Positions 1 through 9,845 of a stretch of DNA of 64,000 nt are shown one piece after another. Made by a program: the position numbers and the translations under genes. The notes under the pieces were generated by a model. It was not told where the DNA came from. It saw only the letters and a program-made list of their open reading frames with translations, and searched no databases. Origin of the DNA: Flavobacteriales bacterium (GTDB taxonomy: Bacteria > Bacteroidota > Bacteroidia > Flavobacteriales_D > Crocinitomicaceae); contig CANLIL010000004.1 of NCBI GenBank assembly GCA_947491305.1, positions 1-64,000 on the forward strand. The letters run 5' to 3'. Numbering within the stretch: position 1 is the stretch's first letter; each line of letters starts with the position of its first letter.

Positions 1-329
1 ATACTAAAGTAAATAGGTAAATAATTAAGAAAAATCTTACCCCAACTAGTGCTACTTTGTGACATTATTTTTTCATCTCGCAGTGTTTATTTGTCTATGG
101 TTTCAGACTATTTTTAAAATAGCTTCAAGGAGAACATAGAAAAACTTGAAACAAATGTAATTAATTATTTATTGTATGGCATTATTTAATTGTTAACATT
201 TAAACAATCGTTTTAAACAATTTTGTTACTAATTTTTGATATTGTATTACTTTTAAGGCATAAATTGTGGGTCTCATATTTTACATACAAATTCAATTTT
301 TGAACAAAACATTAATAAAACTTTAGCAG
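1..329. other. Intergenic leader region, no gene recognised
   Basis: This AT-rich stretch lies before the first gene. The only notable element is a direct repeat TTTAAACAAT at 199-208 and 212-221. I see no clear TAnnTTTG promoter, tRNA or stable hairpin. A minus-strand frame that starts at 64 stays open to the left edge for 21 codons, which is too short to call. Confidence 0.5.
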
Positions 330-2504
330 ATGAAAGTAGTTTACATTTTTTCTTTTTTAATAATCGCCATCTTCAATAAGGTAATTAGTCAAGAGATAAC
401 CGTTGAAAAAATATGGAAAAAATATGAGTTTTATGCGAAAGGTGTAGAAGGCTTTCGTTCGATGAATGACGGAAATCATTATACGCAACTTTCAGAAGAA
501 AAAGGGAAACAGTCAATTACAAAACATAGTATTATTGATGAAACAATCTCAATTGAAACATTAATTGCTTCATCTAAATTGATTTACAACAATCAAATTC
601 TTCAAGTTAACGATTACGAATTAAACACGGACGAAACAAAAGTGTTGTTAATGACTCAAAAAGCAGCAATATACAGACGAAGCTTTACGGCTGTTTATTA
701 CTTGTATGATTTGAAATCTGGGAAATTAGAGGCTTTGGATGAAAAACATGCACCTCAATCGTTGGCAGAATACTCGCCTGATGGATCAAAAGTAGCTTAT
801 ATCTATAAAAATGATCTTTATGTGAAGAATATAAAAAGCGGAGAAATCACTAAACTGACTGAAGATGGAAAACGCAACAAAATAATTAATGGAACAACTG
901 ACTGGGTTTACGAAGAAGAATTTTCTATTACGAAAGCATATAGTTGGTCGCCCGACAGTAAATACATCGCTTTTTTAAAATTTAATGAAAAAGAAGTACG
1001 TGAATTTAACATGGAGTATTATAAAGATTTGTATCCAGAAACATACACCTATAAATATCCTAAAGCAGGAGAAGCAAATAGTAAAGTTTCTGCACATATT
1101 ATCACTGTGAATTCTGGGAAAATTAACAAATTAGAATTAGGAGATTATGAATACATTCCTCGTTTAAAATGGTCAAATACGGCAAATCAGCTAGTTATTC
1201 AAACATTAAACAGGCATCAAAACAACTTGAAGTATCATTTAATTGATTTGACCTCCAAAAAATTGAATCATTCCGTTTTCTTTGAAGAAAACTCTAAAAC
1301 ATACGTGGAAATTGATGATAATTTATTAATTCTAAAAGATGGTAAAACAATTCTTAGAACAAGTGAAATGGATGGATTCAACCATATTTATCAATTAACA
1401 TTTGACGGAAAATCAACGCAAATAACAAAAGGGAATTGGGACGTAATTGAAAATTACGGCATCAACGAAGTGAACGCAACCATCTATTATTCATCCGCTG
1501 AAAATGGTGCTATCAATAAAAGTTTATATTCAATTCAATTGGATGGTTCATCTAAAAAATTAATTAGTAGTTCAACTGGAACAAATGATGCTGAATTTTC
1601 AACTGGTTTTAATTACTTCATCAAAACCTATTCAGATGCAAACACGCCACCTGTTTATTCATTGTGTCACAGTAATGGAGATAACATAAAATTATTAGAG
1701 GATAACTCTGAACTAAAAGAAAAGTTAAAAATTTATTCGCTATCACAGAAAGAATTCACCACTTTTCATTCTGGAACAACTGAATTAAATGGTTCGATTA
1801 TCTATCCTCCAAATTTTGATGCAGCCAAAAAATACCCAGTTTATATGACCGTTTATGGTGGACCGGGACACAATGAAGTCTTAAATTCGTGGGATGGAAA
1901 TGATTTCATGTACCACCAATTGCTAGCGCAAAAAGGTTACATAGTGGTTTCAGTTGATCCAAGAGGAACGATGTATAAAGGTGAAGCATTCAAGAAATCT
2001 ACCTATATGCAACTTGGTAAACTAGAAACGGAAGATTTTATAAATGTTGCCAAAGAATTACAAACAAAACCATTTGTTGATGGAGCACGCATTGGAATTC
2101 AAGGATGGAGTTTTGGTGGATTTATGGCTTCAAATGCTATCTTCAAAGGTGCAGATGTCTTTAAAATGGGAATAGCAGTTGCGCCAGTTACCCATTGGAA
2201 ATATTATGACAATATTTATACAGAACGTTTCATGCGAACTCCACTAGAAAATGCTGCAGGTTATAACGACAATGCTCCAATTAATTTTGTCAATCAGTTA
2301 AAAGGAAAATTCTTTTTAATTCATGGTGCTGCTGACGACAATGTTCACTACCAAAATTCAATGGAATTGGTAAATGCATTAGTGAAAGCTGACAAACAAT
2401 TCGACTTGTTTATTTATCCCAATAAAAATCATGGAATTTATGGTGGTAACACTCGAAATCATTTGTTTAATATGCTACTAAATTACACCTTGAAGAACCT
2501 TTAA
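330..2504 (+). CDS. DPP4-type S9 serine peptidase
   Basis: This is a secreted prolyl dipeptidyl-peptidase of family S9B, which removes Xaa-Pro dipeptides from peptide N-termini in the periplasm. The first ~20 residues form a signal peptide ending near ISQ. A beta-propeller (DPPIV_N) fills about residues 90-450 and carries the double-Glu motif WVYEEEF (near residue 195), which binds the substrate N-terminus in DPP4. The C-terminal alpha/beta-hydrolase has nucleophile Ser594 in GWSFGG, Asp670 in GAADDN and His701 in NKNHG, so the catalytic triad is complete. The length of 724 residues fits the family. The gene stands alone. Confidence in the family is high; the exact substrate is inferred. Confidence 0.93.
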   Translation: MKVVYIFSFLIIAIFNKVISQEITVEKIWKKYEFYAKGVEGFRSMNDGNHYTQLSEEKGKQSITKHSIIDETISIETLIASSKLIYNNQILQVNDYELNTDETKVLLMTQKAAIYRRSFTAVYYLYDLKSGKLEALDEKHAPQSLAEYSPDGSKVAYIYKNDLYVKNIKSGEITKLTEDGKRNKIINGTTDWVYEEEFSITKAYSWSPDSKYIAFLKFNEKEVREFNMEYYKDLYPETYTYKYPKAGEANSKVSAHIITVNSGKINKLELGDYEYIPRLKWSNTANQLVIQTLNRHQNNLKYHLIDLTSKKLNHSVFFEENSKTYVEIDDNLLILKDGKTILRTSEMDGFNHIYQLTFDGKSTQITKGNWDVIENYGINEVNATIYYSSAENGAINKSLYSIQLDGSSKKLISSSTGTNDAEFSTGFNYFIKTYSDANTPPVYSLCHSNGDNIKLLEDNSELKEKLKIYSLSQKEFTTFHSGTTELNGSIIYPPNFDAAKKYPVYMTVYGGPGHNEVLNSWDGNDFMYHQLLAQKGYIVVSVDPRGTMYKGEAFKKSTYMQLGKLETEDFINVAKELQTKPFVDGARIGIQGWSFGGFMASNAIFKGADVFKMGIAVAPVTHWKYYDNIYTERFMRTPLENAAGYNDNAPINFVNQLKGKFFLIHGAADDNVHYQNSMELVNALVKADKQFDLFIYPNKNHGIYGGNTRNHLFNMLLNYTLKNL

Positions 2505-2650
2505 ATACTTCAAAAATTGACTGGATATTATTCAATTTCAAATGGCCTTAAAAAAAAATATAAATAATCTTTAAAATTTTGAATTGATAAACGATTTCTT
2601 TAGTAATTTAGGCGGGAAAATTTATCATCAACAAATTTGTTTTAAACAAC

Positions 2651-3937
2651 ATGAGCGAAACAGCGAAAATTGAACTAGACGGAAAAATATATGAATTTCC
2701 AGTAGTTGTAGGTACAGAAAACGAAAAAGCAATCGACATTAGCAAACTTCGTGACACAACAGGTTATGTAACTTTAGACACAGGGTATAAAAATACTGGT
2801 GCTACAAAAAGTGCAATAACATTTTTAGATGGAGAACTTGGTATTCTTCACTACCGTGGATACCCAATTGAACAATTAGCTGAAAAAGCAACGTTTATAG
2901 AAGTTGCATATTTATTGATTTATGGTAAGTTACCAACGCAAACTGAATTAGATGCGTTTTCAAATAGTATTACAAAACATACTTTGGTACACGAAGACAT
3001 GAAACAATTCTTCGAAGCGTATCCTGCGAAAGCTCATCCAATGGGAGTTTTATCTTCAATGGTTTGTTCGCTTTCCACCTTCTATCCAGAATCATTAGAT
3101 CCAAATAGAAGTCCGGAAGCAAAAGACTTAACCATACACAGATTATTAGCGAAATTACCAACATTGGCTGCATGGTCTTATAAAAATGCAATGCGTCATC
3201 CTTTTATGTATCCTAAAAATAAATTTAGCTACTGCGAAAACTTCATGCACATGATGTTTGCAATGCCTACTGAAGATTATAATGTAGACCCAGTTATTGT
3301 TGATGCGCTAAATAAATTATTGATTTTACATGCTGATCACGAACAAAACTGTTCTACTTCAACCGTAAGAATCGTTGGTTCATCTCAAGCAAATTTATAT
3401 GCCACAATTTCTGCTGGAATCTCTGCTTTGTGGGGACCTTTGCACGGTGGAGCAAACCAAGCGGTAATAGAAATGTTGGAACAAATCCACAACGATGGAG
3501 GTGATGTTGACAAATGGGTTGCTAAAGCAAAAGACAAAGACGATTCATTCCGTTTGATGGGATTTGGTCATAGAGTTTATAAAAACTTCGACCCACGCGC
3601 AACTATCATTAAAAAAGCATGTGACGATGTATTGGAAAAATTAGGTATTAATGACCCAATGTTAGACATTGCTAAAAAATTAGAAAAAGTTGCCTTAGAA
3701 GACGAATACTTCAAAGCAAGAAATTTATATCCAAACGTTGATTTCTATTCTGGAATTATTTACAAAGCATTAAAAATTCCAACTGAAATGTTTACCGTTA
3801 TGTTCGCTATTGGACGTTTACCCGGATGGATTGCGCAATGGAAAGAAATGACAGAACACAATGAACCGATTGGAAGACCAAGACAAATTTACATAGGTGA
3901 AACTCCTCGTGATTATGTCGATATTTCTAAACGATAA
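2651..3937 (+). CDS. gltA: Citrate synthase (type II)
   Basis: This enzyme condenses acetyl-CoA and oxaloacetate to citrate at the entry to the TCA cycle, in the cytoplasm. The active-site segments are in order: HADHEQN (about residue 228), GPLHGGAN (about 262) and GFGHRVYKNFDPRA (about 304). The 428-residue length and the small N-terminal beta domain match the hexameric type II form of Gram-negative bacteria. A near-consensus element TAATTTAG lies about 40 bases upstream of the ATG. A strong hairpin follows the stop, so the gene is probably monocistronic. The mdh gene of the same cycle lies near 46 kb. Confidence 0.97.
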   Translation: MSETAKIELDGKIYEFPVVVGTENEKAIDISKLRDTTGYVTLDTGYKNTGATKSAITFLDGELGILHYRGYPIEQLAEKATFIEVAYLLIYGKLPTQTELDAFSNSITKHTLVHEDMKQFFEAYPAKAHPMGVLSSMVCSLSTFYPESLDPNRSPEAKDLTIHRLLAKLPTLAAWSYKNAMRHPFMYPKNKFSYCENFMHMMFAMPTEDYNVDPVIVDALNKLLILHADHEQNCSTSTVRIVGSSQANLYATISAGISALWGPLHGGANQAVIEMLEQIHNDGGDVDKWVAKAKDKDDSFRLMGFGHRVYKNFDPRATIIKKACDDVLEKLGINDPMLDIAKKLEKVALEDEYFKARNLYPNVDFYSGIIYKALKIPTEMFTVMFAIGRLPGWIAQWKEMTEHNEPIGRPRQIYIGETPRDYVDISKR

Positions 3938-3950
3938 TAATATGAATTAA

Positions 3951-3982
3951 AAAAAGCGGATGTTCTATCATCCGCTTTTTTT
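3951..3982. terminator. Bidirectional intrinsic terminator
   Basis: A perfect 7-bp stem GCGGATG/CATCCGC with a 6-base loop is flanked by an A run on the left and a T run on the right. It lies between the convergent gltA and THUMP methyltransferase genes and can serve both. Confidence 0.9.
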
Positions 3983-4003
3983 ATGCCTTAAAATTTACAG
4001 TAT

Positions 4004-5221
4004 TTATTCTTCTTCATCTGATAGTTGAGAAGCATCAATCACGTTAGTTAATTTGTGTAATTTCTTTGTTCCGTCGTAAATAGAGAACTTTCTAAAACTA
4101 CACTCTAATTCACCATTGTATAATTTAATTTTACGATCAGGTCGCAAGCCAATGGATTTAAAACCTGGTTCAGATGCTGAAATAATCCAACAATCAAATC
4201 CTTTCATTTCATTTTTCATCCAATTTCCAATGCCTTCATAAAGTTCTTCGATATTATCTCCCATTCTTTCTCCATAAGGAGGATTTGAAAGGACAACACC
4301 TTTTTCTTCAGGACATTTTACTTCATCATAAGAATGAACAGCAGTTTCAACAAAACGACCAATTGGCAATGCGCGTAAATTGCGTCTTGTTTTTGTCACC
4401 ATCTCGTCATTTATATCAGAACCAATGATGCGACACGGCAAGGCTGTAATCCTTTTTTTGACAGCATTATCGTAGATGCTTTCCCATAATTCGGCATCGT
4501 AATTCGCGAAATTTTTAAACGCATAATGCTGACGTTCCATGTTTGACGGAATTCCAACAGCTAACATCGCAGCTTCAATTAATAATGTTCCGGAACCACA
4601 AAAAGGATCCAAAAAAGTTGATTTACGGTCCCAACCCGACAAACGAATCAATCCTGCAGCAACCACTTCATTCAAAGGAGCTTCACCAGCTGATTGACGA
4701 TATCCTCTTTGAAACAAGGGCAAACCACTTGTATTTAATGAAATTGTAACTGTTGAATTATTAATGTAAAGATCAATTACAACTTGGGGAGATTTTGTGT
4801 TGATGTCTGGGCGGTTGCCATCCAAGTTTCTAAACGTATCAACAATCGCATCTTTTACCAATAAAAAAGGGAAATGTGAATGTTTAAAGAAATCTGAAAA
4901 AACGGCTCCTTTTACAACGAATGATTTGTCGACAGAAAAATAGTTAGGCCATTTAATATCCATACATTTTTTGTACAATTCATCTTCATGGCGAATCGTA
5001 AATTGCTTTAATTCAACTAAAATAGAAATGGCACATCGAATGTGAAGGTTTAAAAAGTAAACATCACGCCACGATCCTTTTACTTGAACAGCTCTGTTTA
5101 AAACAACAACTTCATCAAAACCTAATTCATTCAATTCTTCTGATAAAACTTGCTCTAACCCATAAAATGTTTTGAGTGTAATCGTTATTAATTTTTCACT
5201 ACTTTTTACTTCTTCTTTCAT
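4004..5221 (-). CDS. THUMP-domain rRNA guanine-N2 methyltransferase (RlmL/YpsC type)
   Basis: This is a class I SAM-dependent RNA methyltransferase with an N-terminal THUMP RNA-binding domain (about residues 1-160) and a C-terminal Rossmann methylase. The methylase shows DPFCGSGTLLIEAA (SAM loop) and the catalytic SNPPYGERMG motif, typical of N2-guanine methylases such as RlmL and YpsC. I moved the start from 5263 in the ORF track to the internal ATG at 5221 (405 residues), because the longer form reaches into the divergent promoter region and adds an unconserved lysine-rich stretch. The C-terminus ends in an acidic tail. It is divergent from the patatin gene. The rRNA target (23S G2445 in RlmL) is inferred by family. 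Confidence 0.88.
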   Translation of the reverse strand: MKEEVKSSEKLITITLKTFYGLEQVLSEELNELGFDEVVVLNRAVQVKGSWRDVYFLNLHIRCAISILVELKQFTIRHEDELYKKCMDIKWPNYFSVDKSFVVKGAVFSDFFKHSHFPFLLVKDAIVDTFRNLDGNRPDINTKSPQVVIDLYINNSTVTISLNTSGLPLFQRGYRQSAGEAPLNEVVAAGLIRLSGWDRKSTFLDPFCGSGTLLIEAAMLAVGIPSNMERQHYAFKNFANYDAELWESIYDNAVKKRITALPCRIIGSDINDEMVTKTRRNLRALPIGRFVETAVHSYDEVKCPEEKGVVLSNPPYGERMGDNIEELYEGIGNWMKNEMKGFDCWIISASEPGFKSIGLRPDRKIKLYNGELECSFRKFSIYDGTKKLHKLTNVIDASQLSDEEE

Positions 5222-5230
5222 TTTTTTATC

Positions 5231-5244
5231 TTTCACGTGTGAAA
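5231..5244. promoter_or_regulatory. Inverted repeat between divergent genes
   Basis: TTTCAC-GT-GTGAAA is a perfect 6-2-6 inverted repeat between the divergent starts at 5221 (minus) and 5274 (plus). It sits 6 bp before the -7 element of the patatin gene, so it could be an operator. No cognate regulator is evident nearby. Confidence 0.4.
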
Positions 5245-5250
5245 TACTCT

Positions 5251-5258
5251 TATTTTTG
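5251..5258 (+). promoter_or_regulatory. TAnnTTTG -7 element of the patatin gene
   Basis: TATTTTTG matches the Bacteroidota -7 consensus TAnnTTTG and lies 15 bases before a TTG codon at 5274. This supports TTG as the translation start, because the upstream ATG of the ORF track (5172) lies before the promoter. Confidence 0.6.
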
Positions 5259-5273
5259 TACAAAAGAACGAAT

Positions 5274-7562
5274 TTGAAACCAATAATTCAGTATATTCTT
5301 CTAATCTATTGCTTTTGCAGTACAATTTCTTTCGGTCAACAAAAGGTCGGGGTGGTATTGAGTGGAGGTGGTGCAGCTGGTCTTGCGCATATAGGTGTAT
5401 TAAAAGCGCTTGAAGAAAAAGGGATCCCAATTGATTACATAACAGGAACATCTGCTGGAGCGTTAACTGGAGCAATGTACGCATCTGGCTATAGTCCAGC
5501 TGAAATTGAAGCTTATGTTTCAAGTGCAGAATTTCAATTAATGACAAAAGGTAAATTAAACACAAATCAACGTTTTTATTACAAAGAAGATGAAATCAAT
5601 GCAAGTTTAGTTGACATATCTTTTAATTTAGATACAAACTTATTAAAATCACTTCCAACAAACGTCATACGCTCTTCGTATTTAGATTTTGAAATGATGC
5701 GCATTTTCTCAGCAACAAGCGCGTCTTGTAATAATGATTTCAATCAATTATTTATTCCTTTCAGATGTGTAGCATCGGATATTACCGCTAAAAAAAGCAT
5801 TGTTTTTTCCAATGGAAATTTAAATGAAGCTGTTCGTGCATCGATGACCTACCCCTTTTATTTTTCACCAATTTCAATCAATGGAAAACTATTGTTTGAT
5901 GGTGGATTGTACAATAATTTTCCAGCAAATGAAGTCTATTCAGAATTCTCACCTGATTTTATAATTGGCAGCAACGTATCAGGCAATGCTTCTGCTCCTT
6001 CAGAAAATGATTTATTGAGTCAAGTAACCAATATGATGGTTTACAATTCAGAATATTCCATTCCGTGTGAATCTAGTATTTTAATTCAACCAAAAATTGA
6101 AATTGGAACGTTCGAATTCGAAAAAGTTAAAGATGCAATTAAAGCTGGTTATGACGCTACAATTATTTTAATTGATTCCATAAACAAGGAAATAGTTCGA
6201 CACACAAGCATAGAAGAATTAACCGCAAAAAGAAAGGTGTTTAAAACTAAAATTTCAGCCTTAAAAATCACGTCGATTACTAATAATTTCAATCGAAAGA
6301 AAGATCTTAGTTATGCGCGTCAATCAATGATTCGAGCCTCTAAAAATGAAGTGATTGATTTAAAAAAATTGGAACGACGCTATTTCAGATTAGATGCTAC
6401 ACCACAAATCGATTTTATATACCCAACATTAACTTTAAAAAAAGACAGTACCTACAACCTTAACCTTGCCATTCGAAAAGCAAAAGATTTTAAATTAGAA
6501 ATTGGCGGACATTTTTCGTCAAGGGCAGTCAACACAGGTTTTATTGGATTAACATACAAAAACTTAGGTAAAACTGCTTATTCAGCTCATGGAGAAGCCT
6601 ACTTTGGTAAATTTTATGGCTCCGTAAAAACAAATTTCAACATTGAAATTCCATCTACGTTTCCAGTTGCTGCTTCAGCTTATTTTGTTCTAAATCGATG
6701 GGATTATTTTAATAATTTCGCCTCTTTTTTTGAAGAAGTTAAACCATCTTTTTTAATTCAAAATGAATTATACTATGGAATAAGTTTTAAAAACCCCATC
6801 ACGAATTCAACAAAAAGTACCATTGACCTTCGTTTTTTCAACCTTGAAGACGATTATTATCAAACTGCAAATTTCACAAACAAAGACACTTCAGACATAA
6901 CTTATTTTGATGGAAATTCAATTTCTTGGGAGTTTTCAAGTAACACGTTGAATAAAAAACAATTTGCTAATAAAGGTCATTTATTCAATTTTAAAATTAA
7001 TTATGTCTCAGGTATAGAAAAAACAAAGCTAGGAACACTATCAAACGATAATAATGAAATAACTAAAAATCATAATTGGCTTAGTTTAGAAACTGAAATT
7101 CAAAAATTCATTTTCAATCAATCTAAATTTCATGTTGGACTCCATGCAGCTGGAGCATTTAATACCCATTATTTATTTTCAAATTATACGGCAACATTGC
7201 TTTCGCTTCCAAATTTTGCATTATTACCAGATGCTAGAACTTTTTTCTTGAGAGAATTTAGATCACCACAATACATTGGTGCAGGATTAAACCTTATTTA
7301 TTCAATCAAAAAGAATATTGATATTCGAATAGATGGATATATCTACCAGCCGTTAATTATGTTGGGTGAAAACAATGATGGCACTCCCTTCTTAGGAAAA
7401 GTAAACAACATTACATCTTTTATGGGAGATGCGAGTTTAATTTATCACTCGCCTATTGGGCCAGTTCGGTTAACTCTGAATTATTTTGAAAAACAATCGA
7501 ACCCTTTTTCATTTCAATTAAGTTATGGGTACGTTATTTTTAACAAAAAAGCTTTACGATGA
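5274..7562 (+). CDS. Patatin-like phospholipase with C-terminal outer-membrane barrel
   Basis: The start is set at TTG 5274 (762 residues), which gives a good signal peptide (about residues 1-20, ending ISFGQ) and follows a -7 element. The patatin domain comes next: oxyanion loop SGGGAAGLAHIG, nucleophile elbow GTSAG and catalytic DGG (in LLFDGGLYNN), so the Ser-Asp dyad is complete. The second half is rich in alternating aromatic and polar beta-strands and ends with a BamA/surface-antigen-like barrel. This layout resembles PlpD-type (type Vd) patatin proteins, which act as lipases at the cell surface or after release. Its stop overlaps the next start in ATGA, so it is cotranscribed with the VOC gene. 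Confidence 0.85.
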   Translation: MKPIIQYILLIYCFCSTISFGQQKVGVVLSGGGAAGLAHIGVLKALEEKGIPIDYITGTSAGALTGAMYASGYSPAEIEAYVSSAEFQLMTKGKLNTNQRFYYKEDEINASLVDISFNLDTNLLKSLPTNVIRSSYLDFEMMRIFSATSASCNNDFNQLFIPFRCVASDITAKKSIVFSNGNLNEAVRASMTYPFYFSPISINGKLLFDGGLYNNFPANEVYSEFSPDFIIGSNVSGNASAPSENDLLSQVTNMMVYNSEYSIPCESSILIQPKIEIGTFEFEKVKDAIKAGYDATIILIDSINKEIVRHTSIEELTAKRKVFKTKISALKITSITNNFNRKKDLSYARQSMIRASKNEVIDLKKLERRYFRLDATPQIDFIYPTLTLKKDSTYNLNLAIRKAKDFKLEIGGHFSSRAVNTGFIGLTYKNLGKTAYSAHGEAYFGKFYGSVKTNFNIEIPSTFPVAASAYFVLNRWDYFNNFASFFEEVKPSFLIQNELYYGISFKNPITNSTKSTIDLRFFNLEDDYYQTANFTNKDTSDITYFDGNSISWEFSSNTLNKKQFANKGHLFNFKINYVSGIEKTKLGTLSNDNNEITKNHNWLSLETEIQKFIFNQSKFHVGLHAAGAFNTHYLFSNYTATLLSLPNFALLPDARTFFLREFRSPQYIGAGLNLIYSIKKNIDIRIDGYIYQPLIMLGENNDGTPFLGKVNNITSFMGDASLIYHSPIGPVRLTLNYFEKQSNPFSFQLSYGYVIFNKKALR

Positions 7563-8623
7563 ATAAAATTATCTGCGGAATTCAACAAATGGGAATTGGT
7601 GTTCCCAATGTTCAAGAAATTTGGAAATGGTACCGACAAAATTTCGGAATCAATATAAAAGTTTTTGAAGAAGCTGCTGAAGCACCTTTAATGATCAACT
7701 ATACAGGTGGTAAAGTTCAAGCAAGAACAGCAACATTAGCCTTGAGTATGGAAGGTGGCGGTGGATTTGAAATCTGGCAATTTACAAGTAGAGCCACAGA
7801 AAAAGCTGAATTCCCAATAAATCTGGGTGATTACGGTTTTTATGCTTGTAAAATAAAATCAAGAAATATTGAAAAAAGTTATGCGTTTTTCAGTCAAAAC
7901 AAGGTTGAAATCATCAGCGAAATAACACAAAACAACTTGGGTAAAAAATCTTTTTTCATTAAAGATCCAAATGGTAATTTATTTCAAATTGTTGAAGGTC
8001 GCGGTTTTTTCAAAGACACAAAACACCCATCATTTTGCGGAGGTGTTGCCGGAACAATCATTGGTGTAAGTGACATTGATCAATCATTGAAATTGTATAA
8101 AGATATCCTTGGTTATTCAACCATTGAAGTGGACGAAACAGGTTCAATTGAAAATTTCAACGCACTAAGTCGTGAAGAAAAATTAGTTAGAAGAGTGATT
8201 TTGGCGCATCCTGAACAACGAAAAGGTCCTTTTGCAAAACTATTGGGACCGACAGAAATCGAATTAGTTCAAGCATCAGATCCGACAGGACACAAAAAGA
8301 TTTTTGAAAATCGTTTCTGGGGAGACTGGGGTTTTATTCATTTGTGTTTTGATATTCAAGGAATGGATGCTTTAAAAGAAGAATGTGAAGCATCACATTT
8401 CCCTTTTACCGTTGATAGTGCTGACACCTTTGATATGGGAGAAGCAGGAGGAAGATTTTCATACATTGAAGATCCAGACGGAACATTGATTGAATTTGTA
8501 GAAACACATAAAGTCCCGATTCTAAAAAAACTAGGTTGGTACATTAATTTGAAGAATAAAAAACAAGGTAAACATTTGCCTAATTTCATTTTACATGCCA
8601 TGGGGCTCAATAAGGTGAACTGA
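7559..8623 (+). CDS. Two-module VOC (glyoxalase/dioxygenase fold) protein
   Basis: The protein contains two vicinal-oxygen-chelate modules. The first spans about residues 5-140 and ends at KDPNGNLFQIVEG. The second spans about 160-325, with FIHLCFDIQG and DPDGTLIEFVE. The Glu after DPDG/DPNG and the His in the second module are in the usual metal-ligand positions. VOC members include glyoxalases, extradiol dioxygenases and resistance proteins; I cannot assign a substrate. It overlaps the patatin gene by 4 bases (ATGA), which implies translational coupling. The C-terminal ~35 residues are basic and lie outside the fold. Confidence 0.75.
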   Translation: MNKIICGIQQMGIGVPNVQEIWKWYRQNFGINIKVFEEAAEAPLMINYTGGKVQARTATLALSMEGGGGFEIWQFTSRATEKAEFPINLGDYGFYACKIKSRNIEKSYAFFSQNKVEIISEITQNNLGKKSFFIKDPNGNLFQIVEGRGFFKDTKHPSFCGGVAGTIIGVSDIDQSLKLYKDILGYSTIEVDETGSIENFNALSREEKLVRRVILAHPEQRKGPFAKLLGPTEIELVQASDPTGHKKIFENRFWGDWGFIHLCFDIQGMDALKEECEASHFPFTVDSADTFDMGEAGGRFSYIEDPDGTLIEFVETHKVPILKKLGWYINLKNKKQGKHLPNFILHAMGLNKVN

Positions 8624-8678
8624 TTTTTTTCTGTAGTGATTATTGATTCTTTGGGTAATGAACTATTTTATTTTATCG

Positions 8679-8686
8679 TATATTTG
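8679..8686 (+). promoter_or_regulatory. TAnnTTTG -7 element
   Basis: TATATTTG matches the Bacteroidota -7 consensus and ends 18 bases before the ATG at 8705. Confidence 0.6.
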
Positions 8687-8704
8687 AAATCTTAATTATT
8701 CAAA

Positions 8705-9808
8705 ATGAAACAAGTAATTTATATTGCAGCTTTAATTTTAGGAATCACATCTTTACAATCGTGTAATGAGAAGATCGATTTAACAGGTGGTTATGAAGAA
8801 ACTGCAATTGTATATGGTCTGTTAAATCAAGCTGATTCACTTCAATTCATCCGAATAAATAGAGCGTTTATAGGTCCAGGAAGTGCATTGGATATCGCAC
8901 AAATTGCTGACTCAAATTACTTCAATCAAATTGATGCTACAATTTCAGAAGTGTTAAATGGTACAACTACTCGAACTTGGACATTAAACGATACAATTAT
9001 CGAAAATAAAGATGAAAATGGTGTTTTCTTTGCCCCGAATCAAAAACTCTATTATTTTGCAACACCATTAAATGCACCATTAAATAAAGATGCTGTTTAT
9101 AAATTGAATATCAATGTCAACAATGGTTCGTTCAATGTGACTTCTGAAACAAAATTAGTGAGTGGATTAACTTCCCCGTTATCAGCTGACTTTTATAAGT
9201 TTGAATTTGCTGAAAATCCTCATAAATTTTTACAACGTACGTTTAGTTTCTCTTCAGGAAATTCAGCTATTGCAAATGTAACATTTAAGGTGAAATTTTT
9301 GGAATTCACTTCAAACACTTCAAGTTCGATGAAATCATTTAATTGGAGAATTGGTGAGTCACCTGCAAATCCGAATTCAACAGCTCCAATGAAATTTCCT
9401 GTAAATGGTCAAATTTTTTATGAGTTATTGCATCAAAACATCAGTACTAATCCTTCGATTATTAAACGTAATTTATATTCTATTTCATCTGTAATTACTG
9501 GTGGAAGCGATGAGCTTTACAAATACATGTTATTAAATCAACCAACTTCTTCATTAACGCAAAGCAAACCTACTTTTACAAATTTAAAAGCAACAAACGG
9601 TAAAAAAGTTATCGGGTTATTCACTTCCAGGTTTACCATTACAAAAGAAAAATTCTTTGTAAACAATAGCATTGAACCAATTATTAGTAATTTTCAAATG
9701 ATGACTGCCTACTCAATCGAGGAAATGTGCAGAGGTATTATTACTGGAAATGACTTATTTTGTAGTCAACACGTTGCAGATATTAATAAACAATATCATT
9801 GCGATTAA
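8705..9808 (+). CDS. Lipoprotein, possibly DUF4249-like
   Basis: The N-terminus is a lipoprotein signal with lipobox LQSC (Cys near residue 20), so the protein is probably anchored to the inner or outer membrane. The rest is beta-rich and polar with no catalytic motif that I can see. The opening after the Cys (an acidic stretch, then TAIVYGLLNQADSLQFIRI) resembles DUF4249 lipoproteins of Bacteroidota, but I hold this loosely. It has its own -7 element and stands apart from its neighbours. The function is unknown. Confidence 0.55.
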   Translation: MKQVIYIAALILGITSLQSCNEKIDLTGGYEETAIVYGLLNQADSLQFIRINRAFIGPGSALDIAQIADSNYFNQIDATISEVLNGTTTRTWTLNDTIIENKDENGVFFAPNQKLYYFATPLNAPLNKDAVYKLNINVNNGSFNVTSETKLVSGLTSPLSADFYKFEFAENPHKFLQRTFSFSSGNSAIANVTFKVKFLEFTSNTSSSMKSFNWRIGESPANPNSTAPMKFPVNGQIFYELLHQNISTNPSIIKRNLYSISSVITGGSDELYKYMLLNQPTSSLTQSKPTFTNLKATNGKKVIGLFTSRFTITKEKFFVNNSIEPIISNFQMMTAYSIEEMCRGIITGNDLFCSQHVADINKQYHCD

Positions 9809-9833
9809 TCCCCTATTAATAGGAACATTTTAG

Positions 9834-9841
9834 TACCTTTA
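9834..9841 (+). promoter_or_regulatory. Near-consensus -7 element at priA start
   Basis: TACCTTTA differs from TAnnTTTG at one base and ends 4 bases before the priA ATG. This is the same spacing as in the other putative leaderless genes of the window. Confidence 0.4.
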
Positions 9842-9845
9842 GTGC

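Noticed and set aside
1-64. Minus-strand open frame of 21 codons from ATG at 64 to the window edge
   Set aside because: It is too short, has no promoter element and no recognisable motif. An open run of this length is expected by chance in AT-rich DNA.
2970-3191. ORF-track minus-strand 73-residue frame inside gltA
   Set aside because: It is a shadow of the citrate synthase gene, without start signals or a plausible protein pattern.
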